Shown here: positions 9,446-19,085 of the stretch, in pieces
How positions within the stretch are numbered: position 1 is the stretch's first letter
Layout: each line of letters starts with the position of its first letter
Source: an uncultured Sphingomonadales bacterium
GTDB lineage: Bacteria; Pseudomonadota; Alphaproteobacteria; Sphingomonadales; Sphingomonadaceae
Assembly: GCA_903834285.1 (NCBI GenBank)
Contig: CAILIO010000308.1
Span: 1 to 32,280, forward strand
Direction: 5' to 3'
Length of the DNA stretch: 32,280 bases
Made by a program: the position numbers and the translations under genes
The notes under the pieces: model-generated
Told to the model about the DNA's origin: nothing
Database searches by the model: none
Seen by the model: the letters and a program-made list of their open reading frames with translations, nothing else

Positions 9446-12229
9446 TCAGAAGCTCGTCCCGATCTTGATGCCATAGACCAGCGGACGAACCGGCACGGTC
9501 GCCTTGATGAACTGGCCCGAAGTGGTGAACGTGCTGGCGTGCGTGTTGGTCAGGTTCTCGCCGAAGAACGTGACATCCCAGTTGTCACGCTTGAACCCGA
9601 ACGAGGCATCGACCAGCGCATAGGCGGGCTGGCGATAGCGCAGAATCGTGGTGCCCGGGATCAGCGCGCCGTTGGGACCCTGGGTGACGCTGTCGTTGAG
9701 GACCTCACCGCTCGGATAGGTCGCCGGCACGTTGTACTGCGGGCCGTTGTAGGTCGCCGCGCCCGCCACGAACCACTTAAGGCTGCCTGATGACGGGATT
9801 TCATACCGCGCACGGAAGTTGGCTTGGAAGTTCGGCGCAAACGGCAGCGACACGCCGGTCGCGCCGAACGGGTCCTGAAGCTTGCGTTCGTTCTTGCCAC
9901 TGTAGAAGCTGGTGATGCACTTGCCGAGGCTGGTCGAATCCTTGCCCGTCGTGTTGCCAAGCGTGGTCTTGGTCACGTCGGAGATGAAGCAGGGCGAGGT
10001 GACCTGCTTGCTGTCGTTATAGGTTGCACCGAGCTGCAGGCTGAGGCCATCGATCGGCCGCGCGGCAATTTGCACCTCGGCACCCTTCACGTGGAAGTTC
10101 GCGCCATTGGTGAAGAACTGCGTGTTACCGAAGCCGCCCGCCGGATTGAAGAACCCGATCTGGATGTTCTCCCACACCATGTAGTAGGCGGAGAGATTGA
10201 ACGTAACCTTGTGATCGAACAGATCGGTCTTGAGGCCGGCTTCCCAGTTGGTGAGCGAATCCGGGGCATAGCCGTTGGGGCGGACAAGCTGGGGCGTGCC
10301 GTTGATATCTGGCAGGATCAGCCGGCTCGTGCGGTTGAAGCCGCCCGGACGGAAACCCTGGCTGAACAGCGCGTAAACCAGGGTGTGCTCGCGCGGCTTC
10401 CACGCGATTTCCGCCTTGCTGCGAAAGCCGTGGTACGTGACGTTGTCGTTGTTGGCGTCGATGTTCACGTTGCCCTTGGAGGCATCGAACTGCACCGCCG
10501 TCAGACCACCATGCGCAGCCGGATTATAGGTCGGGTCCTTGATCGCAAGGTTGCAAACAAGGACATTGACGCAGCTCTCGAACGAGGGGCCGGTGCGGGT
10601 CTGGTACTGCGAACCGACCTCGAATTCCTTGTAGTTGTAATAGCGGGTGCCCGCCGTGATCGTAAGGTTGGGCAGGATGTCGAAATCGGCCGAGCCGAAG
10701 AAGGCATATTGCCGGTAGCCGCGCTGGGTATCTTCACCGAACGTGGTGTCCGAGGGCTCGAGACCCGGCTCATTGGCGGTCGACCCCGGATAGGTCTGCA
10801 CGACGCCAGAGCAGGTCAGTCCAGCGCCGATCAGCGCAGTCGTGCAAGTCGGGATCGTGCGGTAGTTGAACCGCATGATGTCGTTGATCTTGAACTTCTC
10901 GTAGAACGCACCGGCGATCACGCGAAGGCGGCCGCTTTCCGGCGAGCTGATGCGCAGTTCCTCGCTGTGGTGCGTGTTGCGCACCTTGTCCTTCCAGTTG
11001 ACGACCGGCGAATAGCAGAACGGTTCGCCGGTGCTCCAGCCCGTGCCCGGACCGGTGCACTGATAATAGACGCCGCCCGCAGTGCGCGAGTAGTTCGAAT
11101 AATCCTGCTGTGTGGTGATATGGCGCGTCATGTAGGCGCCGGTGTAGACGATCTTCCAGTCGCCGACCTTGCCGTTCACCGTCCAGGCGGTGTTCCAGTA
11201 CTTGTCCGAGTTGTAATTCGGCGAGAACGTCGTCGTCTCCAGCGGCCCAAGCGTCTGGAAATCCGATCCGATTGGATTTGCGCTGAACGTGCCCTTGGTC
11301 TGCAGGTCCTGGAACGCTTCGGAGACCAGCACATCCCAGTCCGGCGTCACGGCCCACTTGGCCGAAATGCGCCCGCCGGTGTAATCGACCGGGTTGTAGT
11401 CGTTCCCCGCGACGGCATAGTTGTCGTACTGCCCGCCGTTCGACTGGTTCGTCGGCGAGGGAACGATCCCGTAGGACACCATGCCGGGATCCGTGGCGAG
11501 GCGGGTGAACTTGCTGCGCACGTTGTCGATGTAGCCACCGTGGTGATCGTGGTAGATCACCGCGCGCACCGCCAGCTTGTCGGTGATGACCGGCAGGTTG
11601 ATGACGCCGGTCACCGAAGCGTTCGGCGCACCGCCAGCGGTTCCGCCGAAGCTGCCGGTGAGATTGCCCGAGAACTCGTTGAGCTTCGGCTTGTTGGTGA
11701 TGTAACGGATCGCACCGGCCTCGGCGCCGCCGCCAAACAGCGTGCCCTGCGGCCCTTCCAGCACTTCGATGCGCTCGAGATCGGCGACATAGACGTCGGC
11801 GTTTCGCGCCGGGAACTGCATCGACTGATCATCGAGATAGAGCGCAACGTTGGGGAACGGCGCGACCGAGGCGGCCGACTGGTTGCCGGCGAAGCCTGCC
11901 GAGAGGCCGCGCAGGAAGATCCCGCCCTGGCCGGGGCCGTTGCTGCCGAGCGTCACGTTCGGCGTAAACTTTAGCAGATCGTTGAAGTTGGCAACGTTGA
12001 GCTTGCTGAGCGAATCGCCCGAGAGCGCCTGGATCGTGAGCGGCACGTCCTGGATCGACTGATCGCGGCGCTGCGCGGTCACGATGATCTCGCCATTGCC
12101 GGCAGGGGCTGCGGCGGTGGCGTCATCGGCAGGCTGGTCGGCAGCGAATGCCTGGCTGCCAAACAACAGCGCGCTGGCGGCGCTCGTCAAAAGAAACCCG
12201 GATCGGACGGAAACGCGCGTGCTGATCAT
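9446..12229 (-). CDS. TonB-dependent receptor
   Basis: Signal peptide MISTRVSVRSGFLLTSAASALLFGSQAFA; EIIVTAQRRDQSIQDVPLTIQALSGDSL plug motif; long beta-barrel ending in aromatic F (IKIGTSF). Confidence 0.92.
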   Translation of the reverse strand: MISTRVSVRSGFLLTSAASALLFGSQAFAADQPADDATAAAPAGNGEIIVTAQRRDQSIQDVPLTIQALSGDSLSKLNVANFNDLLKFTPNVTLGSNGPGQGGIFLRGLSAGFAGNQSAASVAPFPNVALYLDDQSMQFPARNADVYVADLERIEVLEGPQGTLFGGGAEAGAIRYITNKPKLNEFSGNLTGSFGGTAGGAPNASVTGVINLPVITDKLAVRAVIYHDHHGGYIDNVRSKFTRLATDPGMVSYGIVPSPTNQSNGGQYDNYAVAGNDYNPVDYTGGRISAKWAVTPDWDVLVSEAFQDLQTKGTFSANPIGSDFQTLGPLETTTFSPNYNSDKYWNTAWTVNGKVGDWKIVYTGAYMTRHITTQQDYSNYSRTAGGVYYQCTGPGTGWSTGEPFCYSPVVNWKDKVRNTHHSEELRISSPESGRLRVIAGAFYEKFKINDIMRFNYRTIPTCTTALIGAGLTCSGVVQTYPGSTANEPGLEPSDTTFGEDTQRGYRQYAFFGSADFDILPNLTITAGTRYYNYKEFEVGSQYQTRTGPSFESCVNVLVCNLAIKDPTYNPAAHGGLTAVQFDASKGNVNIDANNDNVTYHGFRSKAEIAWKPREHTLVYALFSQGFRPGGFNRTSRLILPDINGTPQLVRPNGYAPDSLTNWEAGLKTDLFDHKVTFNLSAYYMVWENIQIGFFNPAGGFGNTQFFTNGANFHVKGAEVQIAARPIDGLSLQLGATYNDSKQVTSPCFISDVTKTTLGNTTGKDSTSLGKCITSFYSGKNERKLQDPFGATGVSLPFAPNFQANFRARYEIPSSGSLKWFVAGAATYNGPQYNVPATYPSGEVLNDSVTQGPNGALIPGTTILRYRQPAYALVDASFGFKRDNWDVTFFGENLTNTHASTFTTSGQFIKATVPVRPLVYGIKIGTSF

Positions 12230-12336
12230 GGAACCCTCATGAGGTTTGGAGTGGATCACGGTGCTCTCCCCGACTCGGCCTCACGCCAGATGGCATGGTC
12301 CGCCTCTTGTGGGCCTGGGCCTAAGCACCCGCCCAA

Positions 12337-12382
12337 ATTGATCCAATACGAAGACTCAAACCGGACTATTGAGAAAATCAAT
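12337..12382. promoter_or_regulatory. Candidate LysR-type operator sites in the divergent TonB-receptor/LysR intergenic region
   Basis: ATTG-ATC-CAAT at 12337-12347 and ATTGA-GAAAA-TCAAT at 12368-12382; the latter fits T-N11-A. Confidence 0.4.
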
Positions 12383-12468
12383 TTTGTCTTGGAACTGTCA
12401 CTCTGCAGAAATATCCAGAAACACAGGGGACGTGGGCTTCAAACATCATTGTTAGTGGAAGCTGGACC

Positions 12469-13419
12469 GTGCCGGTAAACCATCAACATCTCAGAGCATT
12501 CCACGCCGTGGCGACCGAAGGCAGCTTCAGCCGCGCAGCCCGGCGGCTTAATCTGTCGCAGCCGACTTTGTCGCAGCATATCAAATCGCTGGAGGCCCGG
12601 TATGGGCAGGCGCTGTTTGAAGGGCGCCATCGACCGCTCAACCTGACGCCGGTCGGGCGCGAATTGCTGCTGCTGACCCAGCGCATGTTCTCGACATCGG
12701 AGGAAATCGACGAACTGCTGACCGAGCAAGGCAACCGGGGCGATTTTTCCATCCGGCTCGTGTCGGATTCGCCAGTCTATGCGGTCCGGTTGACGCAGGC
12801 CCTTCTGCGGGCCAACAGCCGCCGGGAAATCGCTGTCCAGATCGAGAATTCGGCCAATTCGCTGGCCCATCTGCGCGATGCCCGCGCCGACGTCGCGATC
12901 ATCAGCTATCCGCAAATAGATGCGCGCCTCGCCTACAAACCGCTCTTCGTCGATTTCCTCAAGGTTGCGCTGCCTGCCAACCACCGTCTGGCCTCGGTGG
13001 AGACGTTTCCGCTGGCCGCCCTCGAGCGCGAGACGCTGCTGATCCGCGAACCCGCCTCGACTGCACGGCGGGCGGCGGAATCGCTGCTCAATAGCGAGCG
13101 GCTCGAGCCGGCACACTGGCTCGAGCTGCACAGCCGCGAAGCCATTCGCGAGGCGGTGGCGCTCGGCATGGGGGTCAGCCTGTTCTTCTCGGCCGAATGC
13201 CCGCCCGATCCGCGGATTGTCTACCGCATGCTCGACTGCCAGCCCGATGAATCGCTGCTGACAGGCTATATCGTGTGCTCGTTCGAGCGACGCCGTTCGC
13301 CGGTCATGCGCGCCGTGATGATCGCTGCCGCCGCGCTGGAGCCGCTCAGCCCCATCCCCCTGACCAGCGCGTCAAACTCCAAGCCGGGCGGGAAGAAGCT
13401 CGGGCTTGCTACCGCCTGA
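12469..13419 (+). CDS. LysR-family transcriptional regulator
   Basis: GTG start; HLRAFHAVATEGSFSRAARRLNLSQPTLSQHIKSLEARYGQALFEG winged HTH. Confidence 0.92.
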   Translation: MPVNHQHLRAFHAVATEGSFSRAARRLNLSQPTLSQHIKSLEARYGQALFEGRHRPLNLTPVGRELLLLTQRMFSTSEEIDELLTEQGNRGDFSIRLVSDSPVYAVRLTQALLRANSRREIAVQIENSANSLAHLRDARADVAIISYPQIDARLAYKPLFVDFLKVALPANHRLASVETFPLAALERETLLIREPASTARRAAESLLNSERLEPAHWLELHSREAIREAVALGMGVSLFFSAECPPDPRIVYRMLDCQPDESLLTGYIVCSFERRRSPVMRAVMIAAAALEPLSPIPLTSASNSKPGGKKLGLATA

Positions 13420-13428
13420 GCGCAACCG

Positions 13429-13447
13429 GCCGAGGCGCCGCCTCGGC
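13429..13447. terminator. Hairpin between the convergent LysR and tauD-like genes
   Basis: GCCGAGG-CGCCG-CCTCGGC perfect 7-bp stem in the 32-nt gap between two stop codons; no clear T tract. Confidence 0.45.
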
Positions 13448-13451
13448 ACGA

Positions 13452-14285
13452 TCAGAACGGTCGGTCGCCGATCACGGTCGCGCGGTGCATCACGCGGCGG
13501 TAAGGACGATAGTCGTCCACCGCATAGTGCTGGGTGATCCGGTTATCCCAGATCGCCACATCGCCCGCGCGCCAGCGCCAGCGCATGGTGAATTCCGGAC
13601 GGATCACATGGCGGAACAGCAAGTTCAGCAGGCTGTCACTGGCATCCTGCGGCAGGCCGTTGATATGCGTGGTGAAGCCCTCGTTGACGTAAATCGCCTT
13701 GGCGCCGGTCGCGGGGTGGGTGCGGATCACCGGATGGGTGACCGGCGGGTTTTTCTGCTTGGCGCGTTCCAGCTGCGCGCGCGATTCCGGATCGGCGCCA
13801 AAGCGCTCGACTGGGAACGACTTGGCCAGATCATGCGATGCGGTGAGTTCGGCAAGCAGCACCTTGAGCGGCTCGGGCAGCGCGTCATAGGCGGCCGTGG
13901 CGCTCGTCCACAGCGTATCGCCGCCCAGCTCCGGGAGCACGCGCGCGGCGAGCACCGAGCCCAAGGGTGGCAGTTCGGAAAAGCTCACGTCGGAATGCCA
14001 CAGCGCATTGTCGGCCAGATCGTTGAGATCGGTGTCGAGGATCATGATCTCGGCCACCTGATCCGAATGCGGATAGATGGGGTGGATATGCAGCGGGCCA
14101 AACAGCCCCGCGAAATCGCGCTGCTGGGCCTGCGTGATGTCCTGATCGCGGAAAAACAGCACTTGATGGGCGAGAAGCGCGGCCTCGACTGCGGCAAAGC
14201 CTGCCGCATCGAGCGGGTGCGAAAGATCCACGCCGCGCACCACCGCGCCGAGCGCCGGGGTAATGGGTTCGAGAGTCAAGGGCAT
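13452..14285 (-). CDS. tauD: TauD/TfdA family alpha-ketoglutarate-dependent dioxygenase
   Basis: NALWHSDVSF (HxD) ... WDNRITQHYAVDDYRPYRRVMHRATV; start trimmed to 14285 (MPLTLEP). Confidence 0.87.
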   Translation of the reverse strand: MPLTLEPITPALGAVVRGVDLSHPLDAAGFAAVEAALLAHQVLFFRDQDITQAQQRDFAGLFGPLHIHPIYPHSDQVAEIMILDTDLNDLADNALWHSDVSFSELPPLGSVLAARVLPELGGDTLWTSATAAYDALPEPLKVLLAELTASHDLAKSFPVERFGADPESRAQLERAKQKNPPVTHPVIRTHPATGAKAIYVNEGFTTHINGLPQDASDSLLNLLFRHVIRPEFTMRWRWRAGDVAIWDNRITQHYAVDDYRPYRRVMHRATVIGDRPF

Positions 14286-14332
14286 CGTCGGTCTCCACTC
14301 TGCGCGGGCGATTCGCATCGCCCATAGCGCGA

Positions 14333-15112
14333 TCACCCCGCGCTGGCCCAGCCCGCAAAACGCCGTTCCACCCAGCGCAAGACCAGTTCGATCGCCAGAG
14401 CAATCAGCGCGATCACGAAAATGCCCGCCAACACCACATCGGTCACCAGCATTTGCGAGGCGGACTGGACCATGAAACCCAGCCCGCGCGTTGCCGCCAC
14501 GAGTTCGGCGGCCACGAGCGTGGACCAGCCTACGCCGAGCGCAATGCGCAGGCCCGTGAGGATATCGGGCAGCGCGCTGGGGAAGATCACCAGCCAGGCA
14601 ATCTGGTCGCGGTTCGCGCCCAGCGATTGCGCGGCTCGGATGCGGCCCGGATCGACCCGGCGCACCCCGCTTGCCGTCGCGATGGCGAGCGGCGCGAAGA
14701 TCGCGAGGTAGATCAGCAGGATCTTGGTGAGCTCGCCGATCCCGAACCAGATGACCATCAGCGGCAGATAAGCGAGCGGAGGCACCGGGCGATAGAATTC
14801 GATCAGCGGATCAATCGCGGCATTGATCCTTGGATAGAGCCCCATCGCCATGCCCACGGGGATCGCGGTGATGACCGCGAACAACATGGCCAGCCCGACC
14901 CGTGCGAGGCTCGCGGCCATATGCTGAAGCAGGCTGGCGCCGACAAAGCCATGCCGTGCCAGATCGACCAGCCGTAGCAGCACCTCGCTGGGGCCCGGCA
15001 GGAACAGCGGCGCGATCAGGCCGCTGGCGGTCACGCCCCACCAGAGCGCCAGGATGGCGCCCAGCGACGCGAGCGTAGCAAGTGCATTGCTGCGCCCCCG
15101 ATCAGCCGACAT
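14333..15112 (-). CDS. tauC: ABC transporter permease (taurine/sulfonate type)
   Basis: Multi-TM with [36 protein letters not shown] (EAA-like loop); start 15112. Confidence 0.85.
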   Translation of the reverse strand: MSADRGRSNALATLASLGAILALWWGVTASGLIAPLFLPGPSEVLLRLVDLARHGFVGASLLQHMAASLARVGLAMLFAVITAIPVGMAMGLYPRINAAIDPLIEFYRPVPPLAYLPLMVIWFGIGELTKILLIYLAIFAPLAIATASGVRRVDPGRIRAAQSLGANRDQIAWLVIFPSALPDILTGLRIALGVGWSTLVAAELVAATRGLGFMVQSASQMLVTDVVLAGIFVIALIALAIELVLRWVERRFAGWASAG

Positions 15113-15899
15113 GGGCAAGCGCCTCTTCTTCATGGGCAAGAATGGCGTTCGAAAGTTCCTCGCGCATTGCCACGAACGCGGGGTCAGCCTTGATCGCACG
15201 CACCGGCTCACCTGCAAGGAATCGGCGCGCGAAGCCGGTCTCGTAGCGCTGAACGATCCGCCCCGGGCGCGGGCTCAGCAGCACGAGCCGGGTCGCAAGG
15301 AACAACGCTTCCTCGATGCTGTGGGTGATGAGGAAAATGCCTTTGCCACTCCGCTGCCACAAGTTGAGCACCAGCATCTGCATCCGCTCGCGGGTCAGTT
15401 CATCGAGCGCGCCGAGCGGTTCATCCATCAGCAGGAAATCGGGTTTGACGGCGAGCGCACGGGCGAGGCCGACACGCTGGCGCATGCCGCCCGACATTTC
15501 GTGAATGGCGTGGCCGGCAAAGGCTTCCAGCCCCACTTGCGCTAGCATCTCGCGCGCCGCATCGCGCCGTTCGGCTTGGCCCATACCGCGCATCTGCAGT
15601 CCGAAGGCAACGTTGTCCTGGGCCGAAAGCCAGGGCATCAGCGCATCGTCCTGGAATACGACCGCGCGGTCGGTGCCGGGGCCGGTGACGGGCAGGCCGC
15701 CGACCGTCACGGCTCCGGTCGTCGGCTTCAGAAAGCCCGCCATGACATTGAGCAGCGTCGACTTGCCGCAACCCGATGCCCCCAGCGCGACGACAATCTC
15801 GCCCGAGGGCACATCCACCGAAACATCCGCCAGCGCGGCGACCGCACCGCGCTTGCTCCGATAGGTGACGCTGACACGCTCAACCGACAGTACGGGCAT
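15102..15899 (-). CDS. tauB: ABC transporter ATP-binding protein (taurine/sulfonate type)
   Basis: Walker [10 protein letters not shown], signature [15 protein letters not shown], Walker [13 protein letters not shown]. Confidence 0.9.
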   Translation of the reverse strand: MPVLSVERVSVTYRSKRGAVAALADVSVDVPSGEIVVALGASGCGKSTLLNVMAGFLKPTTGAVTVGGLPVTGPGTDRAVVFQDDALMPWLSAQDNVAFGLQMRGMGQAERRDAAREMLAQVGLEAFAGHAIHEMSGGMRQRVGLARALAVKPDFLLMDEPLGALDELTRERMQMLVLNLWQRSGKGIFLITHSIEEALFLATRLVLLSPRPGRIVQRYETGFARRFLAGEPVRAIKADPAFVAMREELSNAILAHEEEALAHVG

Positions 15900-16917
15900 G
15901 GTTCTGCTCCTCAGCCACTCGGCGCACGCCGGTGGGATCGAGATAGGGGCGATAGTCGATCAGAATGCGGTCGACTTTGCCCTGCGCCTTGAGAAAAGCG
16001 GCAGTGTTGGCAAGCGCCTGCGCAAGCCCGCCACCGAGCAAGGCGGGCGAGGCTTGTTCGGCCGCCGTTGGGTAATCGTTGCTGGCGAGCAGATTCGGCA
16101 CATCCTCCACCCGCGAGCCGGTGACTGCGGCAATCGCGCGGGCCTCGCGCGAACCGGCCGTCCAGCGCGCACCTTCGCGGCGATATGTGTCCTGCGCGGC
16201 AATTGTCACCCGCACGAAGGCCTCAACCACAGCCGCGTTGGCCTTTGCAAAATCGCGCCGGGCGACCCAGACATCAAAGGTCGGCGCCCCCCACCTTGCG
16301 ACCTGATCGCTGCCCGTGAGCACGGTGCCGTTCACCTTGAGGCCGCCCAATGCCGGGTCCCAAACATAAGCCGCGTCGATATCGCCGCGCGCCCATGCGG
16401 CGGCAATCTGGGGTGGCGACAGGTTGAGCACTTGCACCCGTGCCGGATCGATGCCCCAGTGTCCGAGCGCGGCTAACAGGCTGTAGTGCGAGGTGGAGAT
16501 GAAGGGCACCGCCACCTTCTTGCCCACCAGATCCGCCGGTGTGGTGATCCCCGCGCCGCCGCGCGCGACAAGCGCCTCGCTGCGGCCAAGGCGGCTGATC
16601 AGCGCGATCGTCGCGATTGGCAACTGGCGCGTCGCTGCCACTGCGAGCGGGCTGGAACCGAGATCGCCGAAATCGATATCGCCTGCCGCGAGCGCGGTGA
16701 TGACATCGGTGCCACTGTCAAACTTGCGCCAGATGACGGGTTTGCCAAGAGCCTTGTCGTAAAGCCCGTCGGCCTGCGCCAGCTTGGTCGGATCAACGCC
16801 GGTCTGGTAACCGATCACGATCGCGTTTCGGGTGGGACCGACAAACCAGCGCGCGGTGCCGAGACCGAGGCCGCCCAGAAAGAGGATAAGCAGGAAGACC
16901 CGCGCCGTTATCGACAT
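15880..16917 (-). CDS. tauA: Taurine/sulfonate ABC transporter substrate-binding protein
   Basis: [58 protein letters not shown] ... AYVWDPALG. Confidence 0.87.
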   Translation of the reverse strand: MSITARVFLLILFLGGLGLGTARWFVGPTRNAIVIGYQTGVDPTKLAQADGLYDKALGKPVIWRKFDSGTDVITALAAGDIDFGDLGSSPLAVAATRQLPIATIALISRLGRSEALVARGGAGITTPADLVGKKVAVPFISTSHYSLLAALGHWGIDPARVQVLNLSPPQIAAAWARGDIDAAYVWDPALGGLKVNGTVLTGSDQVARWGAPTFDVWVARRDFAKANAAVVEAFVRVTIAAQDTYRREGARWTAGSREARAIAAVTGSRVEDVPNLLASNDYPTAAEQASPALLGGGLAQALANTAAFLKAQGKVDRILIDYRPYLDPTGVRRVAEEQNHARTVG

Positions 16918-17030
16918 GACACCTCAGCTCGGGCAGCTCCGCTGACGCGGGGCCGGGCCACCGGGACTCCAAGCGCCCGTCCGCGCCGGGTACTCGCGCT
17001 TCGAGCCCGCCCTGTCAATACTCTATCAAT

Positions 17031-17270
17031 TCAGTTGAAATTATTCTTGGCGGCATCCAACAGATCATCACGCCACCTATGAAACGCGTCATAACCGCGC
17101 GCCTGCAAGGCCTGCCACAGCCTGTGCGCCGCATCGCACCGAAAGCGGGCGGCCGCGCGGGGCACATCGGGATAGGAGCCGAGCGCGGGGAGCTTTTCCT
17201 GGCCGGCGATTTGGTCCTGCACGTGCCGGAGTTTCCCGCAAGCGCACCGCACGCGCAGGTACAGCCCCAT
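17031..17270 (-). CDS. Small hypothetical protein, possible Cys-containing metal site
   Basis: MGLYLRVRCACGKLRHVQDQIAGQEKLPALGSYPDVPRAAARFRCDAAHRLWQALQARGYDAFHRWRDDLLDAAKNNFN; plausible composition, start uncertain. Confidence 0.4.
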   Translation of the reverse strand: MGLYLRVRCACGKLRHVQDQIAGQEKLPALGSYPDVPRAAARFRCDAAHRLWQALQARGYDAFHRWRDDLLDAAKNNFN

Positions 17271-17850
17271 CGCGCCGACCAGCTTGGAGCTACGCTTGGC
17301 TGGCGTTGCCGTCCTTGGTTCGTGTCCGAAAGCGAGTGCCATACCCCGGCGCGGAACATCCGGGGAATTGCCCCGCCTGGATACCCCGATATAGCCCGAG
17401 GCACAGGCTCATTCGGCGAAATCCATCAATACCGCATTGCAACGGGAAGTGGCGGAGCGGTCAGTTTAACCGCAACTTGTCTCCCAATCGCGGAGTGGTC
17501 GCCGGATGAGAACGACTTTAAGCCCCGCGCGACTGCCACACGGCCAGTGGGGCCAAGCGCCTTACTAAAGCGAGGCGTGGACTGAAGCGCTTTTCTGAAG
17601 TGCCTTCATCCGCCTAAATCGCTGAATGGCTCGTAAGCACAACGAGCCAGATGGTATCATGCGAGGAGTTAAAGTAGCAGAACGGGCAATCGGCACCACT
17701 CCCCCACCCCCGGTTTATCGCCGCCTCAGCCCCGAGGGCAATTTTGCTAAGCCCGTGCCGGCAAGGCGCGAAGTGGCGAAATGCCGCGACGCCGGTCAGG
17801 CTGCGCAGCTTGGTGCAGCGTCGGCGGCAAGAAAACCTGGCAATGGTGCG

Positions 17851-18699
17851 TTATCTCGGCCGTTCGGCCAGCACGTGCTGGATCATGCCCTGCAGGTTCG
17901 TGTCATACCGCGCGAGCACTTTGTGGTCCTCCGCCGTCTGCCAGTGGGTAACTAGTTCGCGCCCGTTCCACCAGTGGAGCGCATAGGCAGGCGGATCAGC
18001 CACGATCAGCGGGCGCTGGTCGGGCAGATCGGGATCGATGGGCCGAAAGTCCAGCGCTACTTGCGCCGCCGTTGAGGGGCAGGTCGCCACTACGAGGTCT
18101 TCCCACCGCGCCGTTACCGCGCGATGGATGTGCCCGCAGATCAGCCCGATCACGTTGGACCGTCCGCGCAGGCATTCGGCCAGCCGCATGGTCCACGGCT
18201 CAGCAGGATCGGTGTTCATCCACGCGATACCCACTTCGACCGGCGGATGGTGCTGCACGATCAATGTCTTGCGGTCCGGTTCAGCATCGAGCTGCGCTGT
18301 CAGCCATGCGGTCCGCGCTTCGCAGAAAGCGCCGCCGTGGCGTCCTTCCTCCAGTGTATCGAGCACGAGAATGCGCATCGCCGGGGTTTCGATGGCATAT
18401 TGCAGAAAGCCGCCGTCGAACGTCGCCTCCGGGAAAACGGCCGCGAAATTGGCGCGCTCGTCATGGTTGCCCAGCGCGTAGTAGACGGGGAAGGACAGGC
18501 CGGAAAGCGCCTCGTTCAGCCGCTCGTAACTAGCGCGGTCACCCCGATCGATCAGGTCGCCAGTGGCAAGCAGCAAATCCGGACGCGGCGTCATGCCAGC
18601 CAGTTCTGCCACCACACGATCCAGCCGCTGGCGGTTGAATTCGTCGGGGTTGTCGGGCTCGAAACCCAAGTGGATATCAGTGATTTGCGCGATCAGCAT
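17851..18699 (-). CDS. Metallophosphoesterase, CpdA-like cyclic nucleotide phosphodiesterase
   Basis: MLIAQITDIHLGF ... LLATGDLIDRGD ... YYALGNHDER ... IVQHHPP ... ICGHIHRA metal-ligand motifs. Confidence 0.85.
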   Translation of the reverse strand: MLIAQITDIHLGFEPDNPDEFNRQRLDRVVAELAGMTPRPDLLLATGDLIDRGDRASYERLNEALSGLSFPVYYALGNHDERANFAAVFPEATFDGGFLQYAIETPAMRILVLDTLEEGRHGGAFCEARTAWLTAQLDAEPDRKTLIVQHHPPVEVGIAWMNTDPAEPWTMRLAECLRGRSNVIGLICGHIHRAVTARWEDLVVATCPSTAAQVALDFRPIDPDLPDQRPLIVADPPAYALHWWNGRELVTHWQTAEDHKVLARYDTNLQGMIQHVLAERPR

Positions 18700-18718
18700 G
18701 CCTCGGTCCCTGCCGGTT

Positions 18719-18765
18719 TCACCGCAGCATCGGTGGAAAGCGCGGGCAGTCCCATGCTGCGGTGA
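18719..18765. promoter_or_regulatory. 12-bp perfect inverted repeat just upstream of the metallophosphoesterase start
   Basis: TCACCGCAGCAT (18719-18730) / ATGCTGCGGTGA (18754-18765). Confidence 0.5.
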
Positions 18766-18960
18766 GCAGGGAGGGTCCCTTTCGCTTGCCGACCGACTTC
18801 AACGGGGCACCGTTTTTGATGTAATTTTTTTGTAGCACTTTGCGGTGCCCGATGCGACCGGTTCCTAACCTGCACAGTGGCAAGTTTGGCTCCGCCTTGG
18901 CCGGTTCCGCCCTTCTACCCGATCAGAACGTTTGCTCCGACAACGCCGCCGTACCGCCTG

Positions 18961-18993
18961 AAAAAAGGGTGGAGGTGCAACCAGCACACCTCC
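18961..18993 (-). terminator. Rho-independent terminator downstream of the repeat-protein gene
   Basis: Minus strand GGAGGTG-TGCTGGTTG-CACCTCC-ACCC-TTTTTT. Confidence 0.65.
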
Positions 18994-19043
18994 CTCCAGT
19001 CTCTTGCTTCTTGCATTGGCACCTTGTGGGCGCCGCGTCATCA

Positions 19044-19070
19044 GCCCGGCCCCCACGGGGAGGGCCGGGC
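19044..19070. terminator. Strong GC hairpin immediately after the repeat-protein stop codon
   Basis: GCCCGGCCC (19044-19052) / GGGCCGGGC (19062-19070) perfect 9-bp stem; no T tract. Confidence 0.45.
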
Positions 19071-19085
19071 CAATTCCTTGGTCGA

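Noticed and set aside
9824-11974. 716-aa plus-strand ORF
   Set aside because: Antisense shadow of the TonB-dependent receptor; no recognisable domain.
17627-17649. TGGCTCG/CGAGCCA hairpin in the 17.4-17.85 kb gap, considered as tRNA-like or a terminator
   Set aside because: Only a 7-bp stem, no T tract, no cloverleaf.
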